Shown: positions 17,086 to 27,175 of the stretch, in pieces
Layout: every line of letters begins with the position of its first letter
How positions within the stretch are numbered: position 1 is the stretch's first letter
Origin: UBA1952 sp965246855
GTDB taxonomy: Bacteria > Bacteroidota > Bacteroidia > Chitinophagales > Chitinophagaceae
Direction: 5' to 3'
Assembly: GCA_965246855.1 (NCBI GenBank)
Contig: CBDFFP010000002.1
Span: 310,001 to 374,000 of the forward strand
DNA length: 64,000 nt
Notes under the pieces: model-generated
What the model saw: the letters and a program-made list of their open reading frames with translations, nothing else
Database searches by the model: none
Told to the model about the DNA's origin: nothing
Made by a program: the position numbers and the translations under genes

Positions 17086-18639
17086 TTAAGGGATGAGAAC
17101 AATTTTACCGCTCTCCATCGTCTTGCCATTGCGCAGCCAGCGGTAGTAGTACAAGCCTGCCGGTTGCCCTTTCAGGTTCACTTCGGTAATGCTGCCGGCA
17201 AGCGGAACACTCACTATCCGTTGGCCCAGCAAATTAGTGACTTCTAAATTGCCTTCCAGAACATTGCCGCCGGTAAGTGTGATTTTGAATACATCACTAC
17301 CGGGGTTGGGATAGACCTGGATTTGCGGCGAAACAACCACTTCCTCCACCCCCAACCCACCACACGGCGGATTAGTAGCCCCCAGCGCATAGTTGGGCAT
17401 GTTCGGCGGATCGCTTACACCCCGCCAAGGCTGACCTTGCGCATTGTAAATAACCGGGAAGCGCAGCCCGCGCGGCGTAAAGCCACAACCTGCGCCTTTC
17501 ACATCCGGCGTAGCAAAATAGCTCATCTGCCCACTCAACTCGTTCCAATTACCCACATATAACCTACCATCTGCCCCCGAATAAATAGTACTATACTTCA
17601 TAAAATCATTAAAGGTTGTGTCTAAACCTGCCGCATGCACCCACTGCGTGGCAACATTGTTGTCCTGTAAGTCCAACTGCTGCACATTGTAGTACTGCGC
17701 TACGTACAAAAAGCGCCCGCTGGGCGAAAACTGGCAACTCTCTGACCATTGCTCTGTAGCCGTGGGAACGTTTGGGTCGTTGGTAGAAGCTACCGGTACA
17801 CCATAGACCAGCGGATTGCTGAATATTCCCGTGCAGCGGTCAAAATCAGCTACAAATATATTTTTTGCTCCCCGGCACGTCGTCGCGTAGCGTGTGCCGT
17901 CTAAACTGAAAGCCGACTGCCCATTGTGATTCAGATTAGAAAACATAGGGGCCGGGAAACGTTGGATAAAGGGACCAAGCACGGTGTCTTGCTGGAACAG
18001 AAATGTGTACACCACATTGCTGTCAAAACCTTGCTTCACCAGCCACCAGTCCTCTCCGTTGGCATGGCGGCAAGCTGTCATCTGCACCGTGCTGAGCTTC
18101 GTGCCGGGCACAACCATCTGCACTTTTTTGCGCACCACTTTTCCGGCCCCGCCATTGGCGTTCATGTCCACCACATGATACTGCAACTTATCACTGAAGC
18201 TGGTACCGGAAAGTAAGCAGAGAGAATCGGTTATGGTTTGATTAACCAGATAATATTTCCCGTTCTGAAACGGCAGAAAGATGGATGATTGGGCCAAATT
18301 AGACCCCGCCCCATTTACAGACACATAATCTACTGATTCTACCAAGGTATCCCCACCATCTAGCGTATCACAGACTGAGTTGTACAAGGTCATCCCATCT
18401 GAACACAAAATCATGTTGCCCTCATTGTCGCAAATACTGGAGTGACCTTTACCCATATAAACTCCATCTACGGAGTCGTACATGGAGGTAACAGCAACGC
18501 CGCTTTTGAAGTCCACTTTGTAGGTCGCGCCACTTCCCAGCACCCATTGCATTCCGAAATTGGCATTGCCGTTTTGGGCCTGTGCAGTTGCACAAGCCCA
18601 AAACAGCAGCACTGCCAATATTAGACGTGTCTTTTTCAT
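17086..18639 (-). CDS. T9SS-secreted beta-propeller-like protein
   Basis: 517 residues, intact: signal peptide MKKTRLILAVLLFWACATAQ, a large beta-rich body with repeated sequences such as GHSSICDNEGNMILCSDGMT, LYVAQYYNVQQLDLQDNN and LYVGNWNELSGQMSYFATPD, then a Pro/Gly linker (NPPCGGLGVEEVVV) and a type A T9SS sorting domain (IQVYPNPGSDVFKITL ... GLYYYRWLRNGKTMESGKIV). Probably a cell-surface or released protein; function not known. Its stop lies 10 bp upstream of the ATG of the paralogous gene, so the two arose by tandem duplication and are likely co-transcribed. Confidence 0.88.
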   Translation of the reverse strand: MKKTRLILAVLLFWACATAQAQNGNANFGMQWVLGSGATYKVDFKSGVAVTSMYDSVDGVYMGKGHSSICDNEGNMILCSDGMTLYNSVCDTLDGGDTLVESVDYVSVNGAGSNLAQSSIFLPFQNGKYYLVNQTITDSLCLLSGTSFSDKLQYHVVDMNANGGAGKVVRKKVQMVVPGTKLSTVQMTACRHANGEDWWLVKQGFDSNVVYTFLFQQDTVLGPFIQRFPAPMFSNLNHNGQSAFSLDGTRYATTCRGAKNIFVADFDRCTGIFSNPLVYGVPVASTNDPNVPTATEQWSESCQFSPSGRFLYVAQYYNVQQLDLQDNNVATQWVHAAGLDTTFNDFMKYSTIYSGADGRLYVGNWNELSGQMSYFATPDVKGAGCGFTPRGLRFPVIYNAQGQPWRGVSDPPNMPNYALGATNPPCGGLGVEEVVVSPQIQVYPNPGSDVFKITLTGGNVLEGNLEVTNLLGQRIVSVPLAGSITEVNLKGQPAGLYYYRWLRNGKTMESGKIVLIP

Positions 18640-18648
18640 GGCCGTAAA

Positions 18649-21600
18649 TTAACGGTTAAGAATCAACTTGCCCGAAGAAATAACTACACCGCCATCGCGG
18701 CACTGGTAGTAGTACATGCCCGCAGCATTGCCCGCAAGGTTGAACTGTGCCGTACTACCGTTCAGGCTAACAGCCGTTATTTTTTGGCCCAGCAGGTTAA
18801 ACACCTCCAGCACGCCGTCCTTCGGAGCTTTGCCTTTAATCTCAAGGGCAAAAACGCCTGTTCCGGGGTTCGGAGAGATAACCACTTCTTGTTGCTGTGC
18901 TATTTCGGCCAATTCCACACTGCCGTCATCGCTGCCCGGTTGAAAACTGTTCAGCAATTCGTTCCGTTCAGCTAACGGGCTTTTGCCGCCCTTGTACACC
19001 CCAACCGCATTGCAGATTTCCAGGTCGGTGTAGGTCTCGGCAGGAACCCAATAGCCGTAGAGCATCCGCGCTTTATACACTGCGCTGCCGTTTACGTAGG
19101 GACAGCTCAAGGCCAGCGAGGAAATCTGCGCACTGTCTATTTCGTTGTTCAACACCTCAAAGCCGCCGTCCAGATAGCGCATATACGCGTCGTTTATGTA
19201 CTGCTCATTTTGCTCCTGCACATCGGGGGAAACAATCTGCGCATTCTCCGCCTGCGCCGCAGCCAGTCGTGCTTCCCAGACTGCCTGGTCACTCCAGACT
19301 GCCGAATCGCCCATATCCGCAAAAAGAGAGTCGGTATTCTGAATGTATCTCAGCAGCGTAGCGTCTTGCTGCGCAAAGAAAGCGGCAAACTCCGGCCTGG
19401 AAGCAAGGGCAGCCGGGTCGCGACTCAAAAGCTCGTAGAGGTCTTTGTCGGCCAGCCATTTAGACACGTCCGGAGAGAGAGAATAAACAACGGAATCCTG
19501 GGCTACCTGCAACGCAGATGCGGTATCATAAAGAGCGAGACCTCCATTGTTGGGGGGCGCTATAGTAGGCGCTCCGGGAACGTTACAGTAGGCAGATATA
19601 CCGGCACTGGGATTTAGTGGGCGCAATATATACTCACTACCCGCGAATGCGGAAATGCTCTGGGGCTGATTGAGGTTAATTCCACTTGCTGTATAAATAT
19701 TTGATGGCCTACGGCCAGGTCCCAGCACTTCTGTATAAACCTTCATTTGCTGCCTGGTTATTGGGTTGATATAGTAGGTACCGGAGTTAAACAGGTTGAT
19801 AAAGCGGTTGTTATTGTCGTTTGCGGCGCTGCCAATATCCCCAAAAGAGCCGGGGACCGTTAGTTCGCGGAACAGCATCGCGTTCCGGTGGAAGTTAAAG
19901 CAGTTACCGGCAACCAAAGTAGGGCCGGTTCCGCAATCGCCAATCACCAGAAAGCCGTATTTGAGATAGGAAATCTGGTTTTGTTGGAGTATTAATCCCT
20001 TGCTCGCCGACATGGAGATTCCGGCCACATTTATGCTCGTAGTGGCAATAGTGAGGTTAGCGGAGATGTTATTGCTCATGTTCCCCCTTATCGTATTTTC
20101 CTGTAGGCTGGTTTGCTGGCAGTTTACGAGCGCAACACCCAAAAGCACAGAAGAAGCGTTGACCGTTTGGGAGGGGGACAGCTCAATGAGGTTTTTTCCC
20201 AACTTCACGCCGCTGCCGGTGTTCATCAGGTCAATGCCCGTGCCGCCTGTGGTAAGAATCTGAACAATGTTGCTCGTTATGTCCGCAGGGTTGGAGAATG
20301 TGGATAGCGGATACGTAAGCGAGATGCCCACCGGGTCGTTGTTGCGGCTGCCTATCGGGTAATTGTTGAAGCGCCCGGCAGCAATCGGTGTCGGTGCCGA
20401 CCGGATAACGTTGCCATCAATGGTTGCCTTTACCGGTGCGCTCGGAATGTCAATACCCCGGTAAAGGTCGCTCATGCTATTACTTAAAAACTTGTATGTG
20501 TTTTTGTCCGGGCTGGCCATGGAGAAGCCCCATACGCCCTGCCTTTGGCCCACAACCTTGGTGTTGCTGACGGTTACCGAAAGATTGGTAGCAGTTACCG
20601 CCTTCTCGCAGTTGAAAATGCCCGAGCCATTGACGCCGATAGTGTTGATTTCCATAAGGCTTTTTACGTTGTTGACGGGGCTGTTGTTAATGAGGAATAC
20701 AGCCGTGCCCACCGCATCGGCATACACGTTGGTAACGCCACCCCGGCCATTGGGTTGCCCGTATTGGCCGCCGTAGATATTGCGGAAGACGTTGTTAATC
20801 AACTTATAGTCGATGGCAACGACACTGGGGATGTTGTCTATGAAGATTTTTACACCTGTTTGCAGGTTGTCAAAAGTATTGCTGGGCATTGTGCTTGTCC
20901 CGTTTATCCCGATGGGCAGCTTTTGGCAGTTCTGAGCATCGATACCCACGAATCCAATCTGTCCGGCGAGTGGCGGAAGCAGGCTGGCAGAAGCAGTGAT
21001 AAACGTATTGCCGTCGATGAGGAGATTGTGCGCAAGCGTGTTGCCCGAAAGCTGAATGCCATAACGATTGTCCACAAACTGGTTTCCGGTAAAGGTGGCG
21101 GGTTTATCGCCATTCACCTGCACTCCCGTGTTCATGTCCCGGAGGGTACTGTTGGTGATGGTAATGCTGCCTGGGTTGGGGAGTGTGGTGGGGAGTGTGT
21201 TAATGCCTGTCCACATGTTTCCACAACCCGCCCGCAACTGCGAGTTATTGATGGTTAGCGAAGCACCGTTATTCACTTCCATACCCGAAAAGCCGGCGGA
21301 TGGCGTCGGCGGAACGGCAAAGCGGATAACGCAGTTGCTGAAGATAATGTCGCGGTCTACTATAAATTTGCCTTCGACGATGATGGGCGAGGGAAAGGTA
21401 ACGGTCGTATTAGTAGTGGGAAGGCTATTTATCGTGTTATAGTAAGTAAGCAGGGAAGAGGCATTTGCAGGGAGCCTGTTGCCACTGGCGTCGTTACCGC
21501 TTGTCTTAAAATAACCGCCGCAGATGCAGCCGTTGGGTCACAAACTGCAGGAAGTTGGCTCCACGTAGGCCCCGCTAGCATCAGCATTATCAGCCCAAAC

Positions 21601-21683
21601 AGACTTAGCCTAAAGCCCCACCCTACATGGAGGGCAAAATTTGTGTGTTGTGCGTTCCCCGAACGCGAAGTAAAGTGTTTCAC
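18649..21683 (-). CDS. T9SS-secreted right-handed beta-helix protein, frameshifted near the N-terminus
   Basis: The main frame (open from about 21538 to the stop at 18649) encodes a beta-helix protein with many N-rich turns (ITNSTLRDMNTGVQVNG, FTGNQFVDNRYGIQLSGN, LQENTIRGNMSNNI) and a C-terminal T9SS domain (VVISPNPGTGVFALEI ... GMYYYQCRDGGVVISSGKLI). The signal peptide (FRLSLFGLIMLMLAGPTWSQ) is in a different frame upstream. The frames join if one C is added to CCC at 21535-21537 (minus strand), giving LPAVCDPNGCICGGYFKTSG. The start is uncertain; a GTG at 21683 gives a plausible n-region. The first methionine of the main frame (21282) lies inside the helix repeats and is not a genuine start. 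Confidence 0.75.
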
Positions 21684-21759
21684 AAAAAAGACGGTTTTAA
21701 GTCCGCAACAAAGGAACAAGCTTTAACAAGCGGTTTTCAAGTGGTTTTTACGCGATCTT

Positions 21760-21801
21760 GTTGCGGTTTTTACGTGATTTTTTCTGCGTAAAAACCGCAA
21801 C
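21760..21801. repeat. Perfect 15-bp inverted repeat inside a cluster of GGTTTTTACG words
   Basis: Arms 21760-21774 and 21787-21801 are exact complements around a 12-nt loop. Further copies of the word flank it: GTGGTTTTTACG at 21741-21752 and CGTAAAAACTGC at 21810-21821. The cluster lies between the end of the LuxR-type gene and the beta-helix gene, upstream of the latter. Candidate operator cluster or terminator for the regulator gene. Confidence 0.7.
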
Positions 21802-21866
21802 TCCGCCAACGTAAAAACTGCAAAGGCGATTGGGCTATTTTCCGGGAATGGATTTCCGTCTGCCTC

Positions 21867-22535
21867 TTAATTCTTCAGGTACTTTGCAAACTTGGTGAGC
21901 ATTACAGCCACCATCGCGCGGGCGCTGGAAGTGTGGGTTTTGTCGTGCAACTGCTGTCGGTAGGCCTCTACGGTGCGCTCGCTTCTACACACTATTTTGG
22001 CAATTTCCTTGTTGCTTTTATCCTCGCAGATAAGCCGGAAAATCTCTATCTCCAGCGCGTTGAACAAAGGCTCCACAGGTGCCATTTTGAGGTGGCGCGT
22101 CGCATCGCGCTGCATACCCGGCTTCACCCAAGTATTACAGTGCAAGTCGTCGTTGCTAATGGCTTTGTAATACTCTTCCTTCGTGGCATCGGAGCCTAAT
22201 ATCGCCATAGCGCCGCTCGCAATTAAGGGAACCGGGTTCAGGCTCTTGGTTCGCGTCGGCGCGTCGATAAGGATGCGCAGGTCGGGTTGCACCAATAACA
22301 ATGTCTCTATGCTTGCGGCAAGCTCCTCGTCTTCTGCTGCTCCTTTCGCTGCATTGGGCAAATGCCGGTTTATCACCACCGCTTTTACGCCGGCCAAAGG
22401 CAAGGCAGCAAGCAGATCTGCAAAAGAGTAGAACTTGCCTGCACAAGTCAGATGCTTGTAGCCGTTGAGTAACGTCTCCAAGGAATGAAGTGCCAGCCGG
22501 CTTTCATGCGCCAGGAAATATAGAGTACGTTCCAT
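21867..22535 (-). CDS. LuxR-family regulator with degenerate receiver domain
   Basis: 222 residues from the ATG at 22535 (MERTLYFLAHESRLALHSLE); an alternative start lies 16 codons upstream. The N-terminal ~120 residues follow the receiver-domain pattern, but the acidic DD pair of strand 1 is replaced by AHE, and the phospho-Asp position after VVIN is not a clear Asp. The C-terminus is a LuxR-type HTH (LNALEIEIFRLICEDKSNKEIAKIVCRSERTVEAYRQQL). It should bind DNA without conventional phosphorylation. No kinase is adjacent. Likely target: its own region or the T9SS gene downstream (inference from position). Confidence 0.85.
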   Translation of the reverse strand: MERTLYFLAHESRLALHSLETLLNGYKHLTCAGKFYSFADLLAALPLAGVKAVVINRHLPNAAKGAAEDEELAASIETLLLVQPDLRILIDAPTRTKSLNPVPLIASGAMAILGSDATKEEYYKAISNDDLHCNTWVKPGMQRDATRHLKMAPVEPLFNALEIEIFRLICEDKSNKEIAKIVCRSERTVEAYRQQLHDKTHTSSARAMVAVMLTKFAKYLKN

Positions 22536-22785
22536 AAAGCCGCAAACTGCGTATTTCCACAAAGTAAGTTTTGAACCATGCACTTTTGCAACTGTGTAAA
22601 GACGCAGTTTTTATTTTGAGACGCAGTTGTTAAGTACATCTTCAAAATCCTGTGGGACTTCGCAGTGGTACAGTCTTATCCGAGCGAAAAAAGGGCTTAG
22701 AGCCTACCCTAAAACATGTTAGCAAGGCTCAATAAATCACCTGTCTGTAAGGGTAAAATAAGCGCATATGCGCTCACCAAAACCA
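22536..22785. other. Intergenic stretch between LuxR-type gene and ftsZ
   Basis: Holds the promoter region of the LuxR-type gene and a perfect palindrome AGCGCATATGCGCT at 22761-22774. No small ORF or RNA gene could be supported. Confidence 0.4.
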
Positions 22786-22816
22786 AAAAGCCCCTTCTTT
22801 GCAGAAGAGGCTTTTT
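22786..22816 (-). terminator. Terminator downstream of ftsZ
   Basis: A 14-bp stem with one mismatch (22786-22799 with 22803-22816), loop of 3, flanked by A and T runs, about 20 bp past the ftsZ stop. It marks the end of the dcw cluster. Confidence 0.85.
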
Positions 22817-22836
22817 AAAAACTATTCGTCCAAAAA

Positions 22837-24495
22837 TTAGTCCGGCTTCTTGCCGTCCAGAAACGTATTAATCGTTTGCACAGCCGCCGGGCCGCCCTGC
22901 TGCTCCGGGTTGTTATAGCCCACGCCGTAGCCGCTCAGGGTTTTTTCATCTTCCGGTGTACCATCGGCTTTGGTGCGGCGCATATAGGCGGGCACATTCT
23001 CTACATCGTCGTTGGCTTCTCCGCTTTTCACGTTAAAAGAAAGGCGGCGCAGGCGCTCGGCGCGCTCTTCCAATGCGCGCTTTTGCTCTTCAAACTGGCG
23101 TTGCTCTTCTGTCTCTTCCGCGCTGCGCGGTTGGCCGCCAAATGTGGTTTCCGGCTCCGCTTCCTTGGTCACCAGGCGCAGGGCCGGTGCGGCAGGCTCT
23201 TCCACAATTCTCGTTTCCGAACCGGGCTGCGGGGCCGCTGCCTGCGGGTTTCCAAAAGATGCGCGGGCGGGAGCCACCGTCTGAACCGGCGACTGCGGCA
23301 TTCCGCCAAAAGGTTGCTGGGGTTGTGCAGGCGCGGGCGCTATCGGCGTTGTGGCAGGCTGCGGCATTCCGTTGGCGTAAAAAGACTGCGCCACTTGCGG
23401 CTGTTCCTGCCCTTGCGAAGCGGTCTGTGAGCGGAACGGATTGTCGCCGATAGAACCCACCACGCGGCGTCCGTCGTCATTGCTGCCAGTGGATGCTTTA
23501 GGAGCGGGCTTCGCTTCGTAGCGCACTTCCTTGTGCTGAAAACCGGTGGCAATAATCGTCACCGCTACCCGGTCTTCCAGTACTTCGTCGTGGCCCATAC
23601 CCAGAATCACATCGCAGTTCTCGCCCGCTTGTTGCTGTACGTAGGCGTTGATGGCGTCCAGTTCGTCCAGCGTGTGTTCGTGCTCGCCCGGCGCAGAGGT
23701 TACGTTCAGCAAAATCCACTTCGCGCCCCGGATGTCAGAGTCGTTCAAGAGCGGCGAGCTAAGCGCGGATTCCACCGCCACCAGCGCGCGGTTTTCACCA
23801 CTTGCAGACGCGTGACCCAAGATGGCAACGCCGCCGTTTTTCATCACCGTGCTTACGTCGGCAAAATCCACGTTGGCGCGGCCCGTAGTGGTAATCACTT
23901 CGGTAATACACTTCGTCGCCGTGGCCAAAACGTCGTCGGCTTTGGAGAACGCTTCGGTGAATTTAAAAGAGCCAAACTGCTGCCGCAATTTGTCGTTAGA
24001 AATAATCAGAATGGTGTCCACCTGCTCGCGCAAACGGTCAATGCCTTCCTTCGCCTGCTTCATGCGGCGCGGGCCTTCGTGGGTAAACGGCGTGGTCACA
24101 ATGCCCACCGTCAGGATGCCCAGTTCGCGGCAAAGACGCGCTACAACCGGCGCGCCGCCCGTGCCTGTTCCGCCGCCCATACCGGCAGTTACAAAAGCCA
24201 TTTTCGCGCCCGTCTTCAGCATCTTGGCAATGTCTTCCTCGCTTTCTTCGGATGCCTGCATCCCGATTTCCGGGTTGGCACCCGCGCCGAGGCCCTGCGT
24301 CAGGTGTGGCCCAAGCTGGATTTTATTCGGCACCGGCGACTCAGCCAATGCCTGCGAATCGGTGTTGCAAATGATAAAGTCCACCCCGTTCACGCCCGTG
24401 GTGTACATGTAATTGATGGCGTTGCCGCCGCCGCCGCCCACACCAATAATCTTGATGATGGAGTTCTGGGGTTTAGAGGGATCTGAAGCGTTCAT
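22837..24495 (-). CDS. ftsZ: Cell division protein FtsZ
   Basis: 552 residues. The N-terminal GTPase has IGVGGGGGNAINYM, the tubulin signature GGGTGTGGAPVVA and the T7 loop NVDFADVSTVM. A long variable linker (Pro/Gln/Ala rich, about residues 320-500) is followed by the conserved C-terminal peptide DDVENVPAYMRRTK, and then a further tail of about 40 residues. FtsZ polymerises into the Z ring at midcell; the C-terminal peptide binds FtsA, whose gene is directly upstream. It is the last gene of the cluster. Confidence 0.98.
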   Translation of the reverse strand: MNASDPSKPQNSIIKIIGVGGGGGNAINYMYTTGVNGVDFIICNTDSQALAESPVPNKIQLGPHLTQGLGAGANPEIGMQASEESEEDIAKMLKTGAKMAFVTAGMGGGTGTGGAPVVARLCRELGILTVGIVTTPFTHEGPRRMKQAKEGIDRLREQVDTILIISNDKLRQQFGSFKFTEAFSKADDVLATATKCITEVITTTGRANVDFADVSTVMKNGGVAILGHASASGENRALVAVESALSSPLLNDSDIRGAKWILLNVTSAPGEHEHTLDELDAINAYVQQQAGENCDVILGMGHDEVLEDRVAVTIIATGFQHKEVRYEAKPAPKASTGSNDDGRRVVGSIGDNPFRSQTASQGQEQPQVAQSFYANGMPQPATTPIAPAPAQPQQPFGGMPQSPVQTVAPARASFGNPQAAAPQPGSETRIVEEPAAPALRLVTKEAEPETTFGGQPRSAEETEEQRQFEEQKRALEERAERLRRLSFNVKSGEANDDVENVPAYMRRTKADGTPEDEKTLSGYGVGYNNPEQQGGPAAVQTINTFLDGKKPD

Positions 24496-24642
24496 GGGAT
24501 ACTTGGGAAGGATTTGTTCGGAAGGAAAATAAGGGGTCGGGAAAGCAAAGATTTCCGGGCCTTAGCGCGTGCAAAGGTGCAGGCTGTCGCTGATTTAAGG
24601 AAGGTTTTTTTGCTTCTTTAGGGAGAAGGAAAAAGCGGGAGA

Positions 24643-26034
24643 TTACAGTTCGCGATCCGGCTCTTCTTCAAACAGCTTCATGATGCGCTCCTTCATGCCG
24701 TCAAACAGCTTTTTGAAGCGCTCTTTGCGTTTGCCCGCGTGCAGGATGCTGTCGGGCAGCGGATCCATATACAGGTCGCTGTCGTCCATCATGTTTGCGG
24801 GCGGCGGAATAATGATGGTGTCGGAAGCGCCTGCCGGTGTGGCATCGCTGAGGAAGCGTGGACGACCTGTTTCGAGGTCATAGTAACCGCGCAGAATCAG
24901 GCCGATGCACGTAGCGTATTTCGGGTTGTTCACCTTGTCGGCATGTGCGCCCGCAAGGTGTTCGCCGGTATAGCCCATGCGCGTCGTGAGGCCGGTTTTG
25001 TACTCCGTAAGCTGAATCAGGTGCTTCAACTGCGCGCCGCCGCCCGTCAGAATCAATCCGCCATAAAGCTTCTTGTCCAGGTCCACCTGCTTCAGGTGAT
25101 AGACCACGTAATCCAGAATCTCGTCCATGCGCGCCTGAATAATGTGGGCCAGCATTTTCACGGAAATCTCCTTGGGCGGCAGTCCGCGCAGCCCTGGAAT
25201 TTCAATAAAATCGCGCTCGCTCGCTTCGTCAGCAATCGCCACGCCATACTGCGTTTTCAGCAGTTCCGCGTAGGTGCGCAACACGCCCAAGCCGCTGCGG
25301 ATATCCTGCGTCACGTTCACGCCCGCGTAGGGAATCACGGCAGTATGCTTCAACATGCCGTCGTAGAAAACAGCCATATCCGTCGTACCGCCGCCGATGT
25401 CCACAATCGCCACGCCCGCTTCCAAGTCCTCATCGCTCATCACCGCAGCTGCAGAAGCGAGCGGTTGCAAAACAAGGTCTTTGGCTACAAGGCGGCTTTT
25501 GTCCACACACCGCTGAATGTTGCGAATCGCGTTGCGGTCAGCGGTAATCACGTGGAAGTTCGCGCCGATCTTCACGCCGCTCATGCCAATCGGGTCGGTC
25601 ACATAAGGCGTGGCGTCCACCGTGTATTCCTGCGGGATAATGTCAATAATCCGGTCGCCCGCCGGGATGTATGTTTTGTGCTGGTCGCGAATCAGCAGGT
25701 CAATGTCTTCCTTGCTGATTTCTTCTTCCACATTGGTGCGCACCCGGTCGCCGCGCGTTTGCAGGCTTTTGATGTGCTGCCCGGCAATGCCCACGTACAC
25801 CTCGCGGATGTCCAGTTCGGGATTGCTTTCAATGCAGCGGCTGACGGCCAGTTCAATAGACTGGATGCACTGCTCAATATTCATCACCACGCCGTGGTTT
25901 ACGCCCGCGCTTTCGGCCTCGCCAAAGCCGAGGAGGTCCAGCTTACCAAACTCGTTTTTGCGCCCGGCGATGGCAACGATTTTGGTGGTTCCGATGTCAA
26001 GGCCAACGATGACGGGTTTGGAATTGCGGGGCAT
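24643..26034 (-). CDS. ftsA: Cell division protein FtsA
   Basis: 463 residues from the ATG at 26034 (MPRNSKPVIVGLDIGTTKIV); two further in-frame ATGs upstream (26097, 26148) lack the family sequence. Actin fold with phosphate-1 DIGTTKIVA, phosphate-2 VAIVDIGGGTTDMAVF and adenosine motif LILTGGGAQLKHL, plus the 1C domain. The C-terminus (ERFKKLFDGMKERIMKLFEEE) is an amphipathic helix suited to membrane binding. FtsA tethers FtsZ filaments to the membrane. A 147-bp gap separates it from ftsZ. Confidence 0.97.
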   Translation of the reverse strand: MPRNSKPVIVGLDIGTTKIVAIAGRKNEFGKLDLLGFGEAESAGVNHGVVMNIEQCIQSIELAVSRCIESNPELDIREVYVGIAGQHIKSLQTRGDRVRTNVEEEISKEDIDLLIRDQHKTYIPAGDRIIDIIPQEYTVDATPYVTDPIGMSGVKIGANFHVITADRNAIRNIQRCVDKSRLVAKDLVLQPLASAAAVMSDEDLEAGVAIVDIGGGTTDMAVFYDGMLKHTAVIPYAGVNVTQDIRSGLGVLRTYAELLKTQYGVAIADEASERDFIEIPGLRGLPPKEISVKMLAHIIQARMDEILDYVVYHLKQVDLDKKLYGGLILTGGGAQLKHLIQLTEYKTGLTTRMGYTGEHLAGAHADKVNNPKYATCIGLILRGYYDLETGRPRFLSDATPAGASDTIIIPPPANMMDDSDLYMDPLPDSILHAGKRKERFKKLFDGMKERIMKLFEEEPDREL

Positions 26035-26113
26035 GAGCAGATCGCTTTGGAGGGAAGTGGGGAAAGAAGAGAGAAGAGAAGAGGTTGTGGAATTCATGGG
26101 GAGAAGGGAAGGT

Positions 26114-27172
26114 TTAGGGACGCCCGGTTTTCTGTTTTGGAGCAGCATGTTGGGCGGGAATTTTAGAAGAATTTTTTCGGGCAGCGGGCTGCGAAGTTGC
26201 AGTTGGTCTGGGCTTTTGCGGTGGCGGTTTGGAAGGGAAAGCAGCCGTTGTTTTCCGAATGATTTTGGGCGGTGCCGCGTTGGCTGAAAGCCCGCTTTTT
26301 TTCGGGCCGGAAACCGTGTCGGGAATGTCTTCCTTCACAATAGTTTTCACCCAGTTCATGTTGCTCAGCGCCCTGTCCGTCGGCGGCTTCCACGGCAAGG
26401 AAGGTGAGGCCACCACTTGATTGTTATAGCGCGCATCCAGCACTGTGTATCTGTCCCAGCCAATGCGGTTCAGCACATTGCGGTAAAACAGAAAAAGCGT
26501 GTGCAGCTTCGCATCAATATGGGACGTGTCGCCAATCAGTGCGCGGTGGTTTCCCAAAACCGGAATCAGTTCAAATTCGCCGTCGGGGCGCACCACAATT
26601 TCTTCCACGCCTTGCTTCCAGAACGGGTCGGCACCAAGCTTTCCGGCTACGCACAAAATCTTTTCCTGCACTGCTTTTTTCGCCGTGCTGTCCAGCATGT
26701 GCGGCACACCGGTCACCACAGGCGCGTAATACACAAAGTCTTCCGAGAGCGGCAGTTGTTGCAGCGCCGTATCTAAATAATAAGAGTCGCCCGACGTCTC
26801 AAAAACGCGCACAAAGGGAATGCGCTGCGTCACCTGCACGTGCAGCACCCGGCGGTGATCCACATACACCTGCGCCGATTGCACCCACGGATTGCTGAGC
26901 GCAATATTTTCCAGCCGGTGCACGTCGGCCTTGCCCATTGTGAGCGCCGAAGGCGAAAGGTGGCGCCGCGTAAACAGCATTTCCTTCAGGCTTTGCCGGT
27001 TCAGAAAACCCGCTTCCTGCGCGTTCACCACGCGGATGTCCACGCCGCGCAACCGCTGCGCCTCTTGTTGGTGCGTCGCGCTGCTGACGGCCACAGCAAG
27101 ACCCGTCACACCCACTGCCGTAAGCAGAAAGCGCAACACCTTGCGGGCAGAAAGATTGCGGTAGGCAGCCAT
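26114..27172 (-). CDS. ftsQ: Cell division protein FtsQ/DivIB
   Basis: 352 residues: short cytoplasmic N-terminus, one transmembrane helix (about 12-30), a POTRA-like domain (DIRVVNAQEAGFLNRQSLKE ... WVQSAQVYVDHRRVLHVQVT) and a beta domain. About 75 C-terminal residues form a Pro/Lys/Ala-rich tail (SKPPPQKPRPTATSQPAARK), which is longer than in most homologues and may contact peptidoglycan. FtsQ bridges early and late divisome proteins. It begins 3 bp after the murC stop. Confidence 0.93.
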   Translation of the reverse strand: MAAYRNLSARKVLRFLLTAVGVTGLAVAVSSATHQQEAQRLRGVDIRVVNAQEAGFLNRQSLKEMLFTRRHLSPSALTMGKADVHRLENIALSNPWVQSAQVYVDHRRVLHVQVTQRIPFVRVFETSGDSYYLDTALQQLPLSEDFVYYAPVVTGVPHMLDSTAKKAVQEKILCVAGKLGADPFWKQGVEEIVVRPDGEFELIPVLGNHRALIGDTSHIDAKLHTLFLFYRNVLNRIGWDRYTVLDARYNNQVVASPSLPWKPPTDRALSNMNWVKTIVKEDIPDTVSGPKKSGLSANAAPPKIIRKTTAAFPSKPPPQKPRPTATSQPAARKNSSKIPAQHAAPKQKTGRP

Positions 27173-27175
27173 TTT

